Source: Spongiactinospora rosea (lineage in GTDB: Bacteria; Actinomycetota; Actinomycetes; Streptosporangiales; Streptosporangiaceae). Taken from it: a stretch of DNA of 64,000 nt. Location: the NCBI RefSeq assembly GCF_003315795.1, contig NZ_QMEY01000002.1, positions 496,001 to 560,000 of the forward strand, written 5' to 3'. This document shows positions 26,101-35,868 of this stretch, piece after piece (position 1 is the first letter of the stretch; every line of letters starts with the position of its first letter). Both the position numbers and the translations under genes were made by a program. A model generated the notes under the pieces. That model worked only from the letters and a program-made list of their open reading frames with translations, had not been told where the DNA came from and ran no database searches.

Positions 26101-29100
26101 GCGGCGTCGAAAAGACCGCCCAGGGTGACCGGAGCGATCTGGGCGGAGGGCCGCGCCGAAGCGGCGGCCACAGCGTCGGGCCGGGTGAGCAGGCCGGTCA
26201 GGGCGCGGGTGAAGGTGTCCAGGAGGGTCCGCGCGCCCGGCTCCCGCAGCAGCTCGCCGTCGTAGATCAGGTTGAACCGCGGCCGTCCGCCGGAGGTGCG
26301 TTCCACCACCAGCGTCAGCGGGTAGTGCGGCGCCCCCTCGTTCCCGATACTAGTGATCGCGAACTCGTCCCCAGGGCGGCGCAGTTCTGCCACGTCGGCC
26401 GCGACGTCGAACACCACCAGCGTGTCGAACAGCGCGCCGCCGCCCGCCAGGCGTCCGATCCGGGTCAGCGAGACGTGCTGGTGCGGAAGTACCGCACCCT
26501 GGTGGTCGCGTACCGAGGCCAGCAGCTCGCGCGCCGTCGTGCCCGCCGCCCACCGGACGCGCACCGGGATGGTGTTGATGAACAGCCCCACCATGTCCTC
26601 GATGCCGGGGACGTCCGCGTCCCGCCCGGACACCGTGGACCCGAAGACCACGTCCCGGCCGGGCAGGATCGTGCCCAGCGTCACCGCCCACGCCGCGTGC
26701 ACGGCGACGCTCAGCGGCACGCCCGCCGTACGGGCCGCCGCGTCGATGTCGGCGTCGGGCTCCACGGCGGTGTCGGCGAACCGGCCGCTCGGCGTGTGCC
26801 CCTCGGCGACCAGCGAGGGGCCGGGCAGCCCGGCGAGCTGGTCGCGCCACACCTCGTCGCTCGCGGCGGCGTCGCGTTCGGCCAGCCGGCGTACGTAGTC
26901 GGCGAAGCCGCCCCTCGGGTACACCGACCCCGGCGCGTGGTACTCCGCCAGCAGCGCGCGCAGCATCGGCGGCACGGACCACCCGTCGGCCACGATGTGA
27001 TGCACGGTCTGCACCAGCACACAGCGACTCGGCCCCGTGCGGATCAGCGTGTACCGCATCAGCGGCCCGGCCGCCAGGTCGAACCCGGAACGCCGGTCCC
27101 GTTCGGCCAGGTCGCGGATCTCCTCTTCGGCGGCACCCGGCAGGTCCAGCGTGGTGAACGGGGCCTGCGCCCCGCTCTCCAGCACCGACACCACCCGCCC
27201 GTCGGCGAGCGCGACGAACCGGGCGGCGAGGTTCGGATACAGCGCGAGCAGCCGGGACGCCGCCGCCGCGAGCCGGTCGGCGTCCACGTCGCCGGAAAGC
27301 GTGAGCAGTTGCTGTTCGACGTAGCTGCCCGCCGAGTCGTCGTCGAAGACCGAATGGAAGTACAGGCCCTCCTGCAACGGCGTCAGCGGCAGGATGTCGC
27401 GCAGCGCCGGGCCGTCAAGGGCGTCCACGTCGGCCTGCGTGAGCCGCACGAGGGGGAAGTCGCTGGGCGAGTGGCCGCCGTGTTCCAGCGCGGCGAGGCC
27501 GGTCAGGGCGGCCAGGAAGTACGCGCCGAGCGTGGCCACGTCCTCGTCGGTGAACACCCCTTCGGGCCAGGAGATGTTCGTGACCAGCTCGTATTCGCCG
27601 GTCGGGCCGGGTTCGGCGATGGCGTTGAACTCCAGCGGGCGCGGCAGGCGCATCTTCGGGTCGCGTCGTTCGCCGAGCTGGCCGGTACTCCCGGCGGGCC
27701 GCCAGTCGCCGCCCTCGCCCGCGTCGAAGCGGCCCAGGTAGTTGAACAGCACCTGCGGCGCGGGGGCGTCGAAGCGCGCGTCGGCCAGGTAGCGCAGCGC
27801 GCCGTACGACACGCCGTTGTCCGGCACCCGCGCCAGGTCCTCCTTGACCGCCTTGAGCGCGGCGGCCAGGTACGCGGGCGCGGTGAAGTCGGCCGCCGGT
27901 CCCGGATCCACGACCACCGGGAACAGGGTGGTGAACCAGCCCACCGTCCGCGACAGCTCGGGCTCGGGCGACCCCGCCACGAAGCCGCCCTCACGGCCGT
28001 GGCCTTCGAGTTCGATGTGCGCGAAGGTCTGTTCGCGGCCCCGGTCGCGCCGCCAGCGGGCGAGCGCGACGGCGAGCCCGGTCAGCAGTACGTCGTTGAC
28101 GCCCGCGTGGAACCGCGCCGGGATCTCGCCCAGCAGCGCCGCGGTGACCTTGGGGTCCGCCTGGACGGCCAGCACCCGCTCCCGCTCGACCGTGTCGGCC
28201 GCCGACAGCGCGCGCCCGCCCAGCCGTACGTCCGGCCCGGGAAGCGGACGCCGGTAGTAGGCCGGGTCCGCGCCGGCCGCCGCGCGTTCCAGCAACTGGG
28301 TCCAGCGCCGGAACGACGTGCCCGCCGCCGGGAGTTCGACCGGCGTACCGGCGCGAACCTGCCGCCAGGCGGTGGCCAGGTCCTCCATCAGGACCCGCCA
28401 GGACACCCCGTCGATCACCACATGGTGCACGGCGACCACCAACTGCCGCGCCGCGCGCCGCCAGACCGCGCGCAGCATCGCGCCGCCGTCCGGGTCCAGC
28501 CCGCCGATGGCGAGCGCGACGCACTCCTCCAGCGGCCGGTCGCTCTCCCGCCATCCGGCGACGGTTCCGTCCGCCGCCGGTACGTCGAAGCCCCAGCGGT
28601 CGCCGCGCACCAGCCGGGCGCGCAGCATGTCGTGCCGCCTGACCAGGGCGTTCAGCATCTCGCTGAGAGTGTCGGGGGTCAGGTCCGCCGGGGTGTTCAG
28701 CACGACGGACTGCACGAAGCCGTCGATCGCGTCCGTGGTCTCGCCCAGCCAGCGCACGATCGGCGACCCGGTGACCGGGCCGGTGGCGACGTCGCGGTGG
28801 TCCGCGGTGGCGACCTCCTCGCGGCTCGCCACCGCGGCCAGCGCGCCGATGGTGCCGTTGGTGAAGATCTGCCGCACGGTGACGTACAGGCCCGCCTCGC
28901 GCAGCGCGGCGAGCAGCGAGATGACCAGGATGCTGTCCCCGCCGAGCGTGAAGAAGTCCTGGTCGACGCCGACCCGCTCCAGCTTCAGCACCGACGCGAC
29001 GGCCGCGCACACCAGGCGCTCGTTCTCGGTGGCGGGCGGGACGACGGCGGCGGTCTCGATCACCGGCTCGGGCAGCGCGCGCCGGTCCAGCTTGCCGTTC

Positions 29101-30971
29101 GGGGTGAGCGGGAACTCCGGCAGCACCACGATGTGCGCGGGCACCATGTACTCGACCAGGTGCTCGGCGGCCCACGCCCTGACCTCGCCGGCGCGCAGGT
29201 CCTCGCTTCCGGCCGCCGGGATCACGTACCCCACCAGGTAGGTGCCGTCCGCCGCGTTCTTCTTGGCCACCACGCAGGTGTGCCGGACGCCGGGGTGCTC
29301 GGCCAGGCCCGCCTCGACGTCCTCGATCTCCAGCCGCATGCCGCGGATCTTGATCTGGTTGTCGGCCCGGCCCAGAAAGTCCAGGGAGCCGTCCGGGGCG
29401 AACCGGGCGAGGTCGCCGGTCCGGTACAGCCGGGACCCGTCCGCGGCGAACGGGTCGGCCACGAACCGGGAGGCGGTCAGGCCGGGCGCGTTGACGTACC
29501 CGCGGCCGAGCAGGAACCCGCCCGCGTACAGCTCGCCGCCGACGCCGACCGGGACCGGGCGCAGCTCGTCGTCCAGCACGTACAGCGCGGTGTTGGGGTT
29601 GGCCCTGCCGATGGAGGTGGTGAGGCGTTCGGCCGCGCCGCGGTAGATGACGTGGGAGACGCCGATGGTCGCCTCGGCGGGGCCGTAGCCGTGGTAGAGC
29701 GGGATGCCGAGGCGGGTGCGGTACCGCTCGTACAGCTCGGGGGTCAGCACCTCGCCGCCGCACCAGACGTGCCGCAGGCTGTCCAGCCGCCCGTCGCCGC
29801 CCTCGATCTCCAGCAGTACGTCCAGCATGGACGACACCAGGTAGGTGAAGGTGACCCGCTGTTCGGCGATCACGCCGAGCAGGTGGTGCGGGTCGCGTTC
29901 GCCGCCGGGCCGCAGGATCACCAGCCGGCCGCCGCGCACCAGCGGCAGGAAGATCTCGTTGATCGAGATGTCGAACGACAGCGGGGCCTTGAACAGCGAC
30001 GCGTCGTCGGGGCCGAAGCCCAGGATCTCGCCGGACTGCCACAGCAGCCGCTCGCTGATCGCCTCGTGCCGGATCATCGCGCCCTTGGGGCGTCCGGTGG
30101 AGCCGGAGGTGAAGATCACGTACGCCAGGGCGGGGCCGGGGACGGTGATGCCGGTCCACTCGGCGGGGCGCGAGCCGTACCGCCAGTCGGCGAGATCGAC
30201 GGCCACGGCGTCCGGTTCGCCCGCCTCGCGCTCGCCGGTGGCGTTGAGCTGGACCGTGATCCGGGCGTCCTCGATGACGGCCGCGCGGCGGGCGGCGGGC
30301 CAGCGCGGGTCGAGCGGCACGAACGCGCCTCCGGCCTGGAGCACGCCCAGCAGGCCGATCACCATCTCGGCGGAACGGCCGAGCGAGATGCCGACGGTCT
30401 GCTCGGCGGTGAGCCCGCGGTCGATCAGGTGGTGGGCGAGCTGGTTGGACAGCGCGGCGGCCTCGCGGTAGGTCAGCGAGCGGTGTTCGTCCACGATGGC
30501 GATGGCGTCGGGCCTGGTCCGCGCCTGTTCGCGGAACAACTCCACGATCGACGGGCGGTCCCGGTCGGCCTTGGTGGCGTTCCATTCGGCCAAGGTGGCG
30601 AGCCGGGCGGCCACGCTGTCCGGGCGGATGGTGCCGACCGGCCGGTCCGGGAAGGCGGCCAGGTCGTCCAGGGCGAGCCGGGCGTCGTCCAGCGCGACGC
30701 CCTCGGGAACGGCGATGCTCCGGCCGTCCGCGCCGATCTCCCAGCCGGAGTCCCCGCCGCCGGCGGCCCAGCCGAGGACGTCGGTGAACAGGGTCTTGGG
30801 GCTGAGGTCGAGACCGCCGGGGCTTTCGCCGGTCGCCCAGTACGCCAGCCCGATGGCGCACGCCCGCGCGAAGGCGAGGTCGGTGTGGTCGCCGGCGCGG
30901 CGGCGCAGGTCGGTGAGGTTGGCGGAAGTGAGCGGTAGGAGACGCGTGCCGGATTCGGTCATCGAAGCCAT
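20130..30971 (-). CDS. cchH: Trimodular coelichelin-type siderophore NRPS
   Basis: 3613 aa, close to coelichelin synthetase CchH. Domains (rough residues): N-terminal region 1-135, A1 140-620, T1 640-715, E1 720-1165, C2 1185-1590, A2 1605-2095, T2 2115-2190, E2 2195-2580, C3 2585-2985, A3 3010-3510, T3 3530-3610. There is no thioesterase. Codes read by eye against GrsA are A1 DINYWGGIGK, A2 DFWNVGMVHK and A3 DMENLGLINK, known for N5-formyl-N5-hydroxyornithine, threonine and N5-hydroxyornithine. E1 and C2 keep HHxxxDG; E2 has HHIAIDA; C3 reads HLLLWDG, with leucine for the second histidine. T domains have GGDS, GGDS and GGHS. Codons shift to C-endings around A2-T2-E2. The start is tentative: GGAAGGA lies about 15 nt upstream. 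Transcribed from the iron box at 31001. Confidence 0.93.
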   Translation of the reverse strand: MASMTESGTRLLPLTSANLTDLRRRAGDHTDLAFARACAIGLAYWATGESPGGLDLSPKTLFTDVLGWAAGGGDSGWEIGADGRSIAVPEGVALDDARLALDDLAAFPDRPVGTIRPDSVAARLATLAEWNATKADRDRPSIVELFREQARTRPDAIAIVDEHRSLTYREAAALSNQLAHHLIDRGLTAEQTVGISLGRSAEMVIGLLGVLQAGGAFVPLDPRWPAARRAAVIEDARITVQLNATGEREAGEPDAVAVDLADWRYGSRPAEWTGITVPGPALAYVIFTSGSTGRPKGAMIRHEAISERLLWQSGEILGFGPDDASLFKAPLSFDISINEIFLPLVRGGRLVILRPGGERDPHHLLGVIAEQRVTFTYLVSSMLDVLLEIEGGDGRLDSLRHVWCGGEVLTPELYERYRTRLGIPLYHGYGPAEATIGVSHVIYRGAAERLTTSIGRANPNTALYVLDDELRPVPVGVGGELYAGGFLLGRGYVNAPGLTASRFVADPFAADGSRLYRTGDLARFAPDGSLDFLGRADNQIKIRGMRLEIEDVEAGLAEHPGVRHTCVVAKKNAADGTYLVGYVIPAAGSEDLRAGEVRAWAAEHLVEYMVPAHIVVLPEFPLTPNGKLDRRALPEPVIETAAVVPPATENERLVCAAVASVLKLERVGVDQDFFTLGGDSILVISLLAALREAGLYVTVRQIFTNGTIGALAAVASREEVATADHRDVATGPVTGSPIVRWLGETTDAIDGFVQSVVLNTPADLTPDTLSEMLNALVRRHDMLRARLVRGDRWGFDVPAADGTVAGWRESDRPLEECVALAIGGLDPDGGAMLRAVWRRAARQLVVAVHHVVIDGVSWRVLMEDLATAWRQVRAGTPVELPAAGTSFRRWTQLLERAAAGADPAYYRRPLPGPDVRLGGRALSAADTVERERVLAVQADPKVTAALLGEIPARFHAGVNDVLLTGLAVALARWRRDRGREQTFAHIELEGHGREGGFVAGSPEPELSRTVGWFTTLFPVVVDPGPAADFTAPAYLAAALKAVKEDLARVPDNGVSYGALRYLADARFDAPAPQVLFNYLGRFDAGEGGDWRPAGSTGQLGERRDPKMRLPRPLEFNAIAEPGPTGEYELVTNISWPEGVFTDEDVATLGAYFLAALTGLAALEHGGHSPSDFPLVRLTQADVDALDGPALRDILPLTPLQEGLYFHSVFDDDSAGSYVEQQLLTLSGDVDADRLAAAASRLLALYPNLAARFVALADGRVVSVLESGAQAPFTTLDLPGAAEEEIRDLAERDRRSGFDLAAGPLMRYTLIRTGPSRCVLVQTVHHIVADGWSVPPMLRALLAEYHAPGSVYPRGGFADYVRRLAERDAAASDEVWRDQLAGLPGPSLVAEGHTPSGRFADTAVEPDADIDAAARTAGVPLSVAVHAAWAVTLGTILPGRDVVFGSTVSGRDADVPGIEDMVGLFINTIPVRVRWAAGTTARELLASVRDHQGAVLPHQHVSLTRIGRLAGGGALFDTLVVFDVAADVAELRRPGDEFAITSIGNEGAPHYPLTLVVERTSGGRPRFNLIYDGELLREPGARTLLDTFTRALTGLLTRPDAVAAASARPSAQIAPVTLGGLFDAAAGRDPAATAVTQCALDGTTRSLTYGELAEAKNRLAATLRAAGVGPGERVAVAVPRSAEQVVALVGIVSAGGAYVPLDLAYPDERLAYILTDSAPKVVLVAPEQRDRFVRLVARTGVPTRVLVQGDDLPSAAAGPEAGWHDPAYVIYTSGSTGRPKGVVVPHSSVVSLLANTRPDLDFGPRDVWVQFHSYSFDFAVWELWGALAHGGELLVPEYALTRSPVDFHRLVRERGVTVLNQTPSAFYQFIEADRHVGEPLPALRVVVFGGEALDLGRLRGWVERHGTASPALVNMYGITETTVHVTYRPLTDADFAGTAGPIGGPIPGLAVYLLNDHLRPVPPGQVGAIYVAGAQLSLGYLGRPDLTASRFVADPFAADGSRMYHTGDLARRTLDGELEFIGRADDQVQLKGFRIELGEVESAIRRLDGVVDVAVTVAPEGDHLIAHMVGHIPTDLPTLLAAHLPAHMIPTQALPIPALPLTINGKLDRPALTQRTPRTNPSDSPGTDSGEAMLVGIFGEVLPGEGVDGDTDFFAAGGDSIVAIALVNQARARGLAITPRDVFLYRTPRALAQRVAAEEPRVPVPAQAVDGPLTPTPIILRQREIGGSLDRFAQARALPGVGFAEAERAANAVVAAHPALRMRLRAEHGVWALRTEPARAVTVVRAATDDPATAANEAAAELDPEKGEVIAFAWLEATRTLVVTAHHIAIDAVSWLILLDDLATAMRGAPLPPPTTPYAEYADALATASAHDIDGLGHWIDTLQAPAPLPTGNLREITVDLPPALTASVTRTAPAVLDTGLTELLCGALRAALTHIQPDPTDLAIDLERHGRVPAHEHHDYTRTIGWFTAIAPVRLTAHTDPVAAAREVAERQPDENGHIAYGRLRYLNPQTAPLLKARPQVLFNYLGRATESQALPITGDQQGPYAVEVNAWIDGETLRATFTLAEGVPTELTGHWLHALQQIAQATAVRTAPVTPLQKGLYYQSQLTGSTGHYVAQSYFAFDRRLDPAALAEAMAHVIARHPVVGAGFTTDDDGTPVQVLAAGRRVDVRTAVLFTDADVEDLRARDRATGFDPAEPPLVRLTVVRLPDDRDGLLLSYHLLLWDGWSREIVLRDLFDAYQAVLDGRPLDPIPATPSFEDHARALAARDASAAERFWAAHLTGLSGPTLLAGPAPALSEELPPALVRTLSAESSESLKTAARTHGVTLNSVLTGAFGLLLGARTGRGDAVFGVTVSGREGRDGEALDEVVGVLLNTVPMWTRPRPADTVAEYLSAVQAGRVAAMDHEHLGLGEIQRAAGHDTLFDNLFVLQNFLDLDAFARMNARHGITAVRADDSTHYPFTWVVTPGDRLTVKLEYRHGDAAHAHRLLDDYLRVLDDLARSAGPLGALPGLAPAPEPGPRTDIGTDTVVDRFDRAADRDPERVALVADGRSMTFAALRDRSRAVAGVLAARGIGPERTVGIAIPRSLDSIVALFAVLRTGAAYVPLELDHPDERINAIIADARPDVILTVSPVTPRLTGDLIELDRPLPDAPPYVTFAPGDPQRLRHPAYTIYTSGSTGRPKGVVTEYAGLTNMLINHQRRIFEPVLAEHGHRVFRIAHTVSFAFDMSWEELLWLADGHEVHICDEELRRDAPRLVEYCLEHRIDVINVTPTYAQQLVAEGLLDDPARRPPLVLLGGEAVTPALWRRLAETPGTAGYNLYGPTEYTINTLGVGTFECADPVVGVPIDNTDVYVLDQWLRPVPDGVPGELYVSGIGIARGYLGQPGQTAHRFVACPFGRPGARMYRTGDLVARRPDGNLAYLGRTDQQVKIRGHRVELGEVEAAFAAHPAVRFAAAVAQSDPQVDGAYRLAAYLVLTAGSDLAAVAAEVGAGLPDYLRPTHYAQVDHIPLTVNGKADTKALPPARPLGALTTGGERGPATETETTVCEYFAEALDLDDDEVSAVSDFGALGGHSMLAVRLVGLLRREYGPVITIRDLLTLRTPEAIARHLDDHS

Positions 30972-31000
30972 CGAAGACTCAGCCGTTCCTTCCAGGCTAT

Positions 31001-31019
31001 TTAGGTAAGGCTTACCTAA
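31001..31019. promoter_or_regulatory. Iron box (IdeR/DmdR type) of the NRPS gene
   Basis: TTAGGTAAGGCTTACCTAA is a perfect 19-bp palindrome about a central G. It differs from the DtxR/IdeR consensus TTAGGTTAGGCTAACCTAA at two symmetric positions. It lies 30 bp before the NRPS start and 10 bp after the stop of the second exporter. Iron-bound repressor here would shut off the NRPS and the coupled exporter. Confidence 0.9.
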
Positions 31020-31028
31020 ATTCGGATC

Positions 31029-32801
31029 CTAACCGCTTTCCCGCCACGCCCGCCACAACCGGGCGTACCGGCCGCCTGAGGCGACCAGTTCCTCGTGCGT
31101 GCCCTGCTCCACGACGCGCCCCGCGTCCAGCACGGCGATCCGGTCGGCCGCCATCGCCTGGGTCAGCCGGTGCGCGACGAACAGCGCGGTACGGCCCCGG
31201 CACGCGGCCAGCGTGGCCCGTTCCAGCTCGGCGGCGCCCTGGCTGCCCGCCTCCGCCGTCGATTCGTCCAGCACCACCACGGGGGCCCGGCCCAGGATCA
31301 GCCGGGCCAGCGCGAGCTGGGCGACCTTGGTCCCGTCCAGGCGTTCGCCGCCCTCGCCGACCATGGTGTCCAGCCCGCCGGGCAGCGCCGCCACCCAGGT
31401 GTCGGCCCCGGCCACGCGCAGCGCGTCCATCAGCTCGGCGTCGGTCGCCCGCGGCGCGGCCAACCGCAGGTCATCGGCGAGCGAACCGGCGAAGACGTGC
31501 GTCTCCTGCGTCAGGATGCCGACCAGGACCCGCGCCCCGGCCTCGTCCAGGTCGGCGATCGGCGTCGGGCCGATGCGGATCGAGCCGGTCTGTGGGGCGC
31601 CGATGCCCGCGATCAGCGTGGCCAGCGTGGTCTTGCCCGCGCCCGTGGCCCCGACCAGCGCGAGCGAGCCGCCCGCGGGGATCTCCAGATCCACGTCGTG
31701 CAGGACCGGCCGCTCGGAGTCGGGGTAACCGAAGGTCAGCCCCGCAACGGTCACCGGGTACGCCCCGGCGTCCGCCGGGGCGACCTCGCCGACCAGCCGT
31801 TCCTCGGTCGGCTCGCGCAGCACGCCGACCAGCCGGGTCAGGCTCGCCCCGGACTTCTGCGCCTCGTCGAAGGTGAACATGATCAGGCCCAGCGGCCCGA
31901 ACAGCCGGTGGAACAGCAGCGGGGCCGCCGCCACCTCGCCCAGGGTCGCCGCGCCTGCCTCCAGCAGCGCGTACCCGACCACGATGATCAGCACCAGCCC
32001 GATGAACTCGGCGCGGTTCTCCCGGCCCACGAACCGGCCGAAGAACCGGAACACCTCGATGCCGAGGTCGCGCACCCGCCACGACTCGCGGGTGACCTTC
32101 TCCTCGAAGGCGGCCTCCAGCCGGTAGGCGCGCACGGTGTCGATCCCGTTCAGGCCGCTGATCAGTGCCTGCGCGCGGTCGGCCTGGGCCTCCCGCTGCC
32201 TGCGGTACAGCGGCGCGGACCGGGGCAGGTACCACCGCAGGGCCAGCGCGTACGCGGGCAGCGCCCCCGCCCCCGCCAGCCCGAGCCGCCAGTCCAGCCC
32301 GAACATGCCGACCGTGGCGATGGCGACCAGCACCGCAGAGGAGAACAGCGTGGGGATCGCCTTCTGGATGCCCTTGGACACCACGGCCACGTCGTCGCCC
32401 ACCCGGGACAGCACGTCACCGGCCCCGACCTGCTCGATCCGCGCGCTGGGCATGCCCAGCACCGCCCGCACGGCGGCCTCGCGCAGCCTGGCGAGCAGGT
32501 CCGCGCCGAGCCTGCCGATCAGGTACGTCGCCGCGGTGGTGGCCGCCGCGGCGAGCAGCGCGGCCACCACCAGCAGCACGCCGATCGTGACCAGGATCGA
32601 GTGCGCCTCGCGCCCGACCACGCCGTCCACCACCCGGCCGAGCAGGAACACCGGCACGACCTGGAGGGCCGCCCCGGCGACCGAGGTGAGGACGGTCGCG
32701 GTGGTCAGCCACGGCACCTCGCGGCAGTGCGCCGCGACCCACCGCGCTGCCTCGCGTCCGGTCGCGGTGCGCAGCGCGGCCGGGGCGGGGGGCGCCTGCA
32801 T
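31029..32801 (-). CDS. ABC half-exporter with intact catalytic site and degenerate signature
   Basis: 590 aa, N-terminal membrane domain followed by an ATPase domain from about residue 345. Walker A GATGAGKTT, Q-loop LTQETHVF, Walker B VVVLDEST and H-loop VAHRLTQ are intact. The signature position reads RLDGTKVAQLALARL instead of LSGGQ. This complements the other half-exporter, which has LSGGQ but no working Walker A or catalytic glutamate, and the two should form one heterodimer with a single active ATP site. Its ATG lies 2 nt after the stop of the binding-lipoprotein gene, so it is transcribed with that gene from the box at 33940. Likely role: siderophore export. Confidence 0.85.
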   Translation of the reverse strand: MQAPPAPAALRTATGREAARWVAAHCREVPWLTTATVLTSVAGAALQVVPVFLLGRVVDGVVGREAHSILVTIGVLLVVAALLAAAATTAATYLIGRLGADLLARLREAAVRAVLGMPSARIEQVGAGDVLSRVGDDVAVVSKGIQKAIPTLFSSAVLVAIATVGMFGLDWRLGLAGAGALPAYALALRWYLPRSAPLYRRQREAQADRAQALISGLNGIDTVRAYRLEAAFEEKVTRESWRVRDLGIEVFRFFGRFVGRENRAEFIGLVLIIVVGYALLEAGAATLGEVAAAPLLFHRLFGPLGLIMFTFDEAQKSGASLTRLVGVLREPTEERLVGEVAPADAGAYPVTVAGLTFGYPDSERPVLHDVDLEIPAGGSLALVGATGAGKTTLATLIAGIGAPQTGSIRIGPTPIADLDEAGARVLVGILTQETHVFAGSLADDLRLAAPRATDAELMDALRVAGADTWVAALPGGLDTMVGEGGERLDGTKVAQLALARLILGRAPVVVLDESTAEAGSQGAAELERATLAACRGRTALFVAHRLTQAMAADRIAVLDAGRVVEQGTHEELVASGGRYARLWRAWRESG

Positions 32802-32803
32802 GG

Positions 32804-33868
32804 TCAGCTTGCCGACTTGACGAGCTCGTCGATGGCGTACGGCAGGGACAGCAGCGTGCTCTGCGACATGGCCGCGCCGATCGCCGGGCCCTCGCTGTCC
32901 AGCAGGTACGACACCTTGCCCGCCTTGACCGCGGGCAGGTTGGCGAACAGCTTGAAGTTCTTCAGCGCGTCCTGGTCGGCCTTGTCGGCGATGACGAAGA
33001 TGCGATCGACGTCGATCAGGTCGATGCGCTCGGGGGACAGCACGGTGTAGAACTTGCCTCCGGCGATCTTGTCGATCTCCGTGGCGCCCTTGTAGCCGAT
33101 CCCGGAAACCAGGCGTCCGCGCACGTCGGTGGTGGTGAAGGGGGCGACGGAGTTCTTGTACCAGGACACCGCGACGGCGGTCTGGCCGGCGAACTCGGGG
33201 TGCGCCGCGGCGGCGGCCTTCAGCTTGGCGTCGATGTCGCCCACCAGCATGGCGCCCTCCTTGGCCTTGCCCAGCGCCTTGGCGATGTGCAGCGCGTTGT
33301 CCTGCCAGGGCGCGCTGAACGGCTCGGCCTCGCCCTTGGTGCGGCCCACCGTCGGGGCGATCTTGGACAGCCGGTCGTAGGCGGCCTGGTCGATCTCAGA
33401 GTAGACCGCGATGATCAGGTCGGGGCGCAGCGCCGCGATCTTCTCGTAGTTGGGGCCGGAGTCGCCGTTGGTCATGATGACCTCGGGGCGGGTGTCGCCC
33501 CAGTGGTCCTTCACCCAGGGCCACTGGGTGTTGATGTCGGGGGCCTTGCCGGGCGGGTTGGGGTACTGGTCGACCATGCCGACCGGCTTCACGCCGAACG
33601 CCAGGATGGCCTGGTCGTCGGTGTAGCCGACGGACACGACCCGCTCCGGGGCCTTGGTGATCTCGGTGGACCCGAACGCGTGCTCCACGGTGACCGGGAA
33701 CGCGCCGCCCGAAGTGGCGGCGGGCGTGGCCGCGTCGCTCGGCTTGGCCCCGGTGGTGCCGGAGCCGGAACCGCACCCCGCGAGGAGGCCCGCGCCGAGC
33801 GTCGCGACGGACAGTGCCACCGCGACCCGCCGCACGGCCTTCGCGACTGTCGTTCGTTGGAGAAGCAT
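32804..33868 (-). CDS. cchF: Ferric-siderophore-binding lipoprotein
   Basis: 354 aa. It has an N-terminal signal peptide with lipobox LLAGC at about residues 28-32, then a Ser/Thr/Ala-rich linker and a FepB/BtuF-type binding fold (APERVVSVGYTDDQAILAFGVKPVGM, ALRPDLIIAVYSEIDQAAYDRLSKIAPTV). It would bind the ferric siderophore at the outer face of the membrane and deliver it to the permeases. ATG is preceded by AAGGGA at 7 nt. It is headed by an iron box and coupled to the exporter downstream. Confidence 0.92.
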   Translation of the reverse strand: MLLQRTTVAKAVRRVAVALSVATLGAGLLAGCGSGSGTTGAKPSDAATPAATSGGAFPVTVEHAFGSTEITKAPERVVSVGYTDDQAILAFGVKPVGMVDQYPNPPGKAPDINTQWPWVKDHWGDTRPEVIMTNGDSGPNYEKIAALRPDLIIAVYSEIDQAAYDRLSKIAPTVGRTKGEAEPFSAPWQDNALHIAKALGKAKEGAMLVGDIDAKLKAAAAAHPEFAGQTAVAVSWYKNSVAPFTTTDVRGRLVSGIGYKGATEIDKIAGGKFYTVLSPERIDLIDVDRIFVIADKADQDALKNFKLFANLPAVKAGKVSYLLDSEGPAIGAAMSQSTLLSLPYAIDELVKSAS

Positions 33869-33939
33869 CCGGAATCCCTTGCTTTAGTGCTTTTCGCTGC
33901 GAACCCTACTGAGGGCAGGCAAACCGTAACACGCTGGCA

Positions 33940-33958
33940 TTAGGTAAGGCTAACCTTA
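33940..33958. promoter_or_regulatory. Iron box upstream of the binding-lipoprotein gene
   Basis: TTAGGTAAGGCTAACCTTA matches the IdeR consensus at 17 of 19 positions. It sits 72 bp before the lipoprotein start and just beyond the ATPase stop. It would place the lipoprotein and second exporter under iron control. Confidence 0.88.
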
Positions 33959-33961
33959 CTT

Positions 33962-34777
33962 TTACTGAAGCGCGTGGGTACGGCCGATCGGCACGATGAG
34001 CGGACGATCGCTCACCGGATCTTCGATCACCCTGGCCCGCAGCCCGAACGCCTCGTGCAGCAGGTCGGCGGTGATCACTTCACGCGGATGCCCCTGCGCC
34101 AGGATCGAGCCCGACCGCATCACGATCAGGTTGTCGCTGTAGCGCGTGGCGAGGTTGAGGTCGTGCAGCACCATGACCACCGTGCAGCCCGACTCGTGCA
34201 GATCGTCCACCAGGTCGATCACTTCGAGCGCGTGCGCCAGGTCCAGGTACGTGGTCGGCTCGTCCAGCAGCAGCAGGTCGGTGCCCTGGGCGAGGGTCAT
34301 CGAGATCCACACGCGCTGGCGCTGACCGCCGGACAGCGCGTCGATCGGGCGGTCGGCGAGGTCGGACACCCCGGTCATGGCCAGCGCGCGCTCGACCACG
34401 GCGGCGTCGTCGGACGACCACTGCCGCAGCCAGCTCTGGTGCGGGTGGCGGCCCCGGGCCACCAGGTCGGCCACGGTCAGCCCCTCGGGGGCGACGGGGG
34501 CCTGCGGGAGCAGGCCGAGTTTCTTGGCGACGTCCTTGGTCTTGAGCTTGACGATGTCCTGGCCGTCCAGCACGACCGTGCCCTTGGCCGGCTTGAGCAG
34601 CCGGGACAGCGTGCGCAGCAGGGTGGACTTGCCGCAGCCGTTGGGCCCGATGATCGTCGTGATCACACCTGGCGGGATCACGACGTCGAGGTCATCGATG
34701 ACGGCCCGGCCGCCGTACCCGACGGTGACGCCCTCGGCCGCCAGCGGCGCGATGTCGGCGATGTGTTGAACGGTCAC
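33962..34777 (-). CDS. cchE: Ferric-siderophore ABC transporter ATP-binding protein
   Basis: 271 aa, FecE/FhuC type. Walker A IIGPNGCGKSTLL, Q-loop LLPQAPVAPEGLTV, signature [18 protein letters not shown], Walker B LLLLDEPTTYLD and switch histidine VMVLHDLN are all intact, so this is a working ATPase. The start is a GTG. It is oriented as the third gene after the two permeases, but it also has its own iron box in the 32-bp gap upstream. Confidence 0.93.
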   Translation of the reverse strand: MTVQHIADIAPLAAEGVTVGYGGRAVIDDLDVVIPPGVITTIIGPNGCGKSTLLRTLSRLLKPAKGTVVLDGQDIVKLKTKDVAKKLGLLPQAPVAPEGLTVADLVARGRHPHQSWLRQWSSDDAAVVERALAMTGVSDLADRPIDALSGGQRQRVWISMTLAQGTDLLLLDEPTTYLDLAHALEVIDLVDDLHESGCTVVMVLHDLNLATRYSDNLIVMRSGSILAQGHPREVITADLLHEAFGLRARVIEDPVSDRPLIVPIGRTHALQ

Positions 34778-34792
34778 GCCTACCCACTCTAC

Positions 34793-34811
34793 TTAGGCAA
34801 GCCTAGCCTTC
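34793..34811. promoter_or_regulatory. Weaker iron box upstream of the ATPase gene
   Basis: TTAGGCAAGCCTAGCCTTC matches the IdeR consensus at 13 of 19 positions and keeps the TTAGG...CCTA core. It overlaps the end of the upstream permease gene and lies 15 bp before the ATPase start. Confidence 0.6.
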
Positions 34812-35868
34812 ACATCCCCCTCTTCAGGTTCGCGCGTACCAGCAGGTAGACGAGGAAAGGGCCGCCGATCGCGGCGGTGACCACGCCGACCGGGAGGGTC
34901 ACCGGCAGCGCCGTACGCGCCACCAGGTCAGAGCCGATCAGCAGCAGCGCGCCGACCAGCCCGGAGGCCACCATCGGCGGCGTCGGGTACCGCGCCAGGC
35001 GCAGCGCCACCTGCGGCGCCACCAGCGCCACGAACGGCACCGGCCCCGCCGCGCTCACCGCCACCCCGGCCAGCAGCACCGCGCTGAGCAGCAGGACCGC
35101 CCGCACCATCGAGTACCGGACGCCCAGCCCGGCCGCGATGTCGTCGCCGAAGTGCATCGGCCGCAACTGGAACGAGACGTACGCCACGACGACCATCAGG
35201 CCGAGCGTGCCCCACAGTGCGATCCAGACCTCGCCCCACGACCTGTTGTCCAGCGAGCCGACCAGCCACGCCTGGGCCCGCGCCACGTCCCGGATGTCGG
35301 CGGTGACCAGCAGCCAGACCGTGATCGCCTCCATCACCGCGCTGACCGAGATGCCGATCAGGATGAGCCGCAGGCCGTCGATCCCGCGCCGCCACGCCAG
35401 GAAGTACACCAGCAGCCCCGTACCGAGCCCGCCAGCCAGCGCCGCCGCCGGAAGCCCCACGGAGTTGGTGATCGCCGCCGCGGCCCCGCCCGACACCGTC
35501 ACCAGAAAGGCCGCGACCGCCCCCGCGCCCAGGGTGATCCCCAGCACGTCCGGGCTGGCCAGCGCGTTGCGCGCGACCGACTGCGTGATCGCCCCGGACA
35601 CCCCGAGCGCGATCCCCACCACCAGCCCGGCGAGCGCCCGCGGCATCCGCAGATCCATGATCACGAACTCGTCCACCCGCTCGCCCCGCCCGAACAGCGT
35701 GGCGATCACCTGCGGCAGCCCGATCGGGAAGTCCCCGACCGCGATGGACAGGCAGAACACCAGGAACACCGCCGCCACCAGCAGCAGCGTGACCAGCACC
35801 ATCCACGGCCGCCACACGAACGACGCGCGCCCGAGCCGCACACCGGGGGCCATCTTCGTCTCGCTCAT
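34810..35868 (-). CDS. cchD: Ferric-siderophore ABC transporter permease (FecCD family)
   Basis: 352 aa with about nine or ten predicted membrane helices. Family marks are LRMPRALAGLVVGIALGVSGAITQSVARNALASPDVLGITLGAG and VSAAGPVPFVALVAPQVALRLA. ATG 35868 is preferred over the upstream start at 35892 because it overlaps the stop of the partner permease as ATGA. It pairs with the next permease to form the membrane channel. Confidence 0.92.
   Translation of the reverse strand: MSETKMAPGVRLGRASFVWRPWMVLVTLLLVAAVFLVFCLSIAVGDFPIGLPQVIATLFGRGERVDEFVIMDLRMPRALAGLVVGIALGVSGAITQSVARNALASPDVLGITLGAGAVAAFLVTVSGGAAAAITNSVGLPAAALAGGLGTGLLVYFLAWRRGIDGLRLILIGISVSAVMEAITVWLLVTADIRDVARAQAWLVGSLDNRSWGEVWIALWGTLGLMVVVAYVSFQLRPMHFGDDIAAGLGVRYSMVRAVLLLSAVLLAGVAVSAAGPVPFVALVAPQVALRLARYPTPPMVASGLVGALLLIGSDLVARTALPVTLPVGVVTAAIGGPFLVYLLVRANLKRGM

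Noticed and set aside
25617-30938. A 1773-codon open frame on the plus strand across the NRPS gene
   Set aside because: It is an antisense shadow of GC-rich coding DNA. The minus-strand frame encodes complete NRPS domains with all core motifs, while this one has no recognisable domain.
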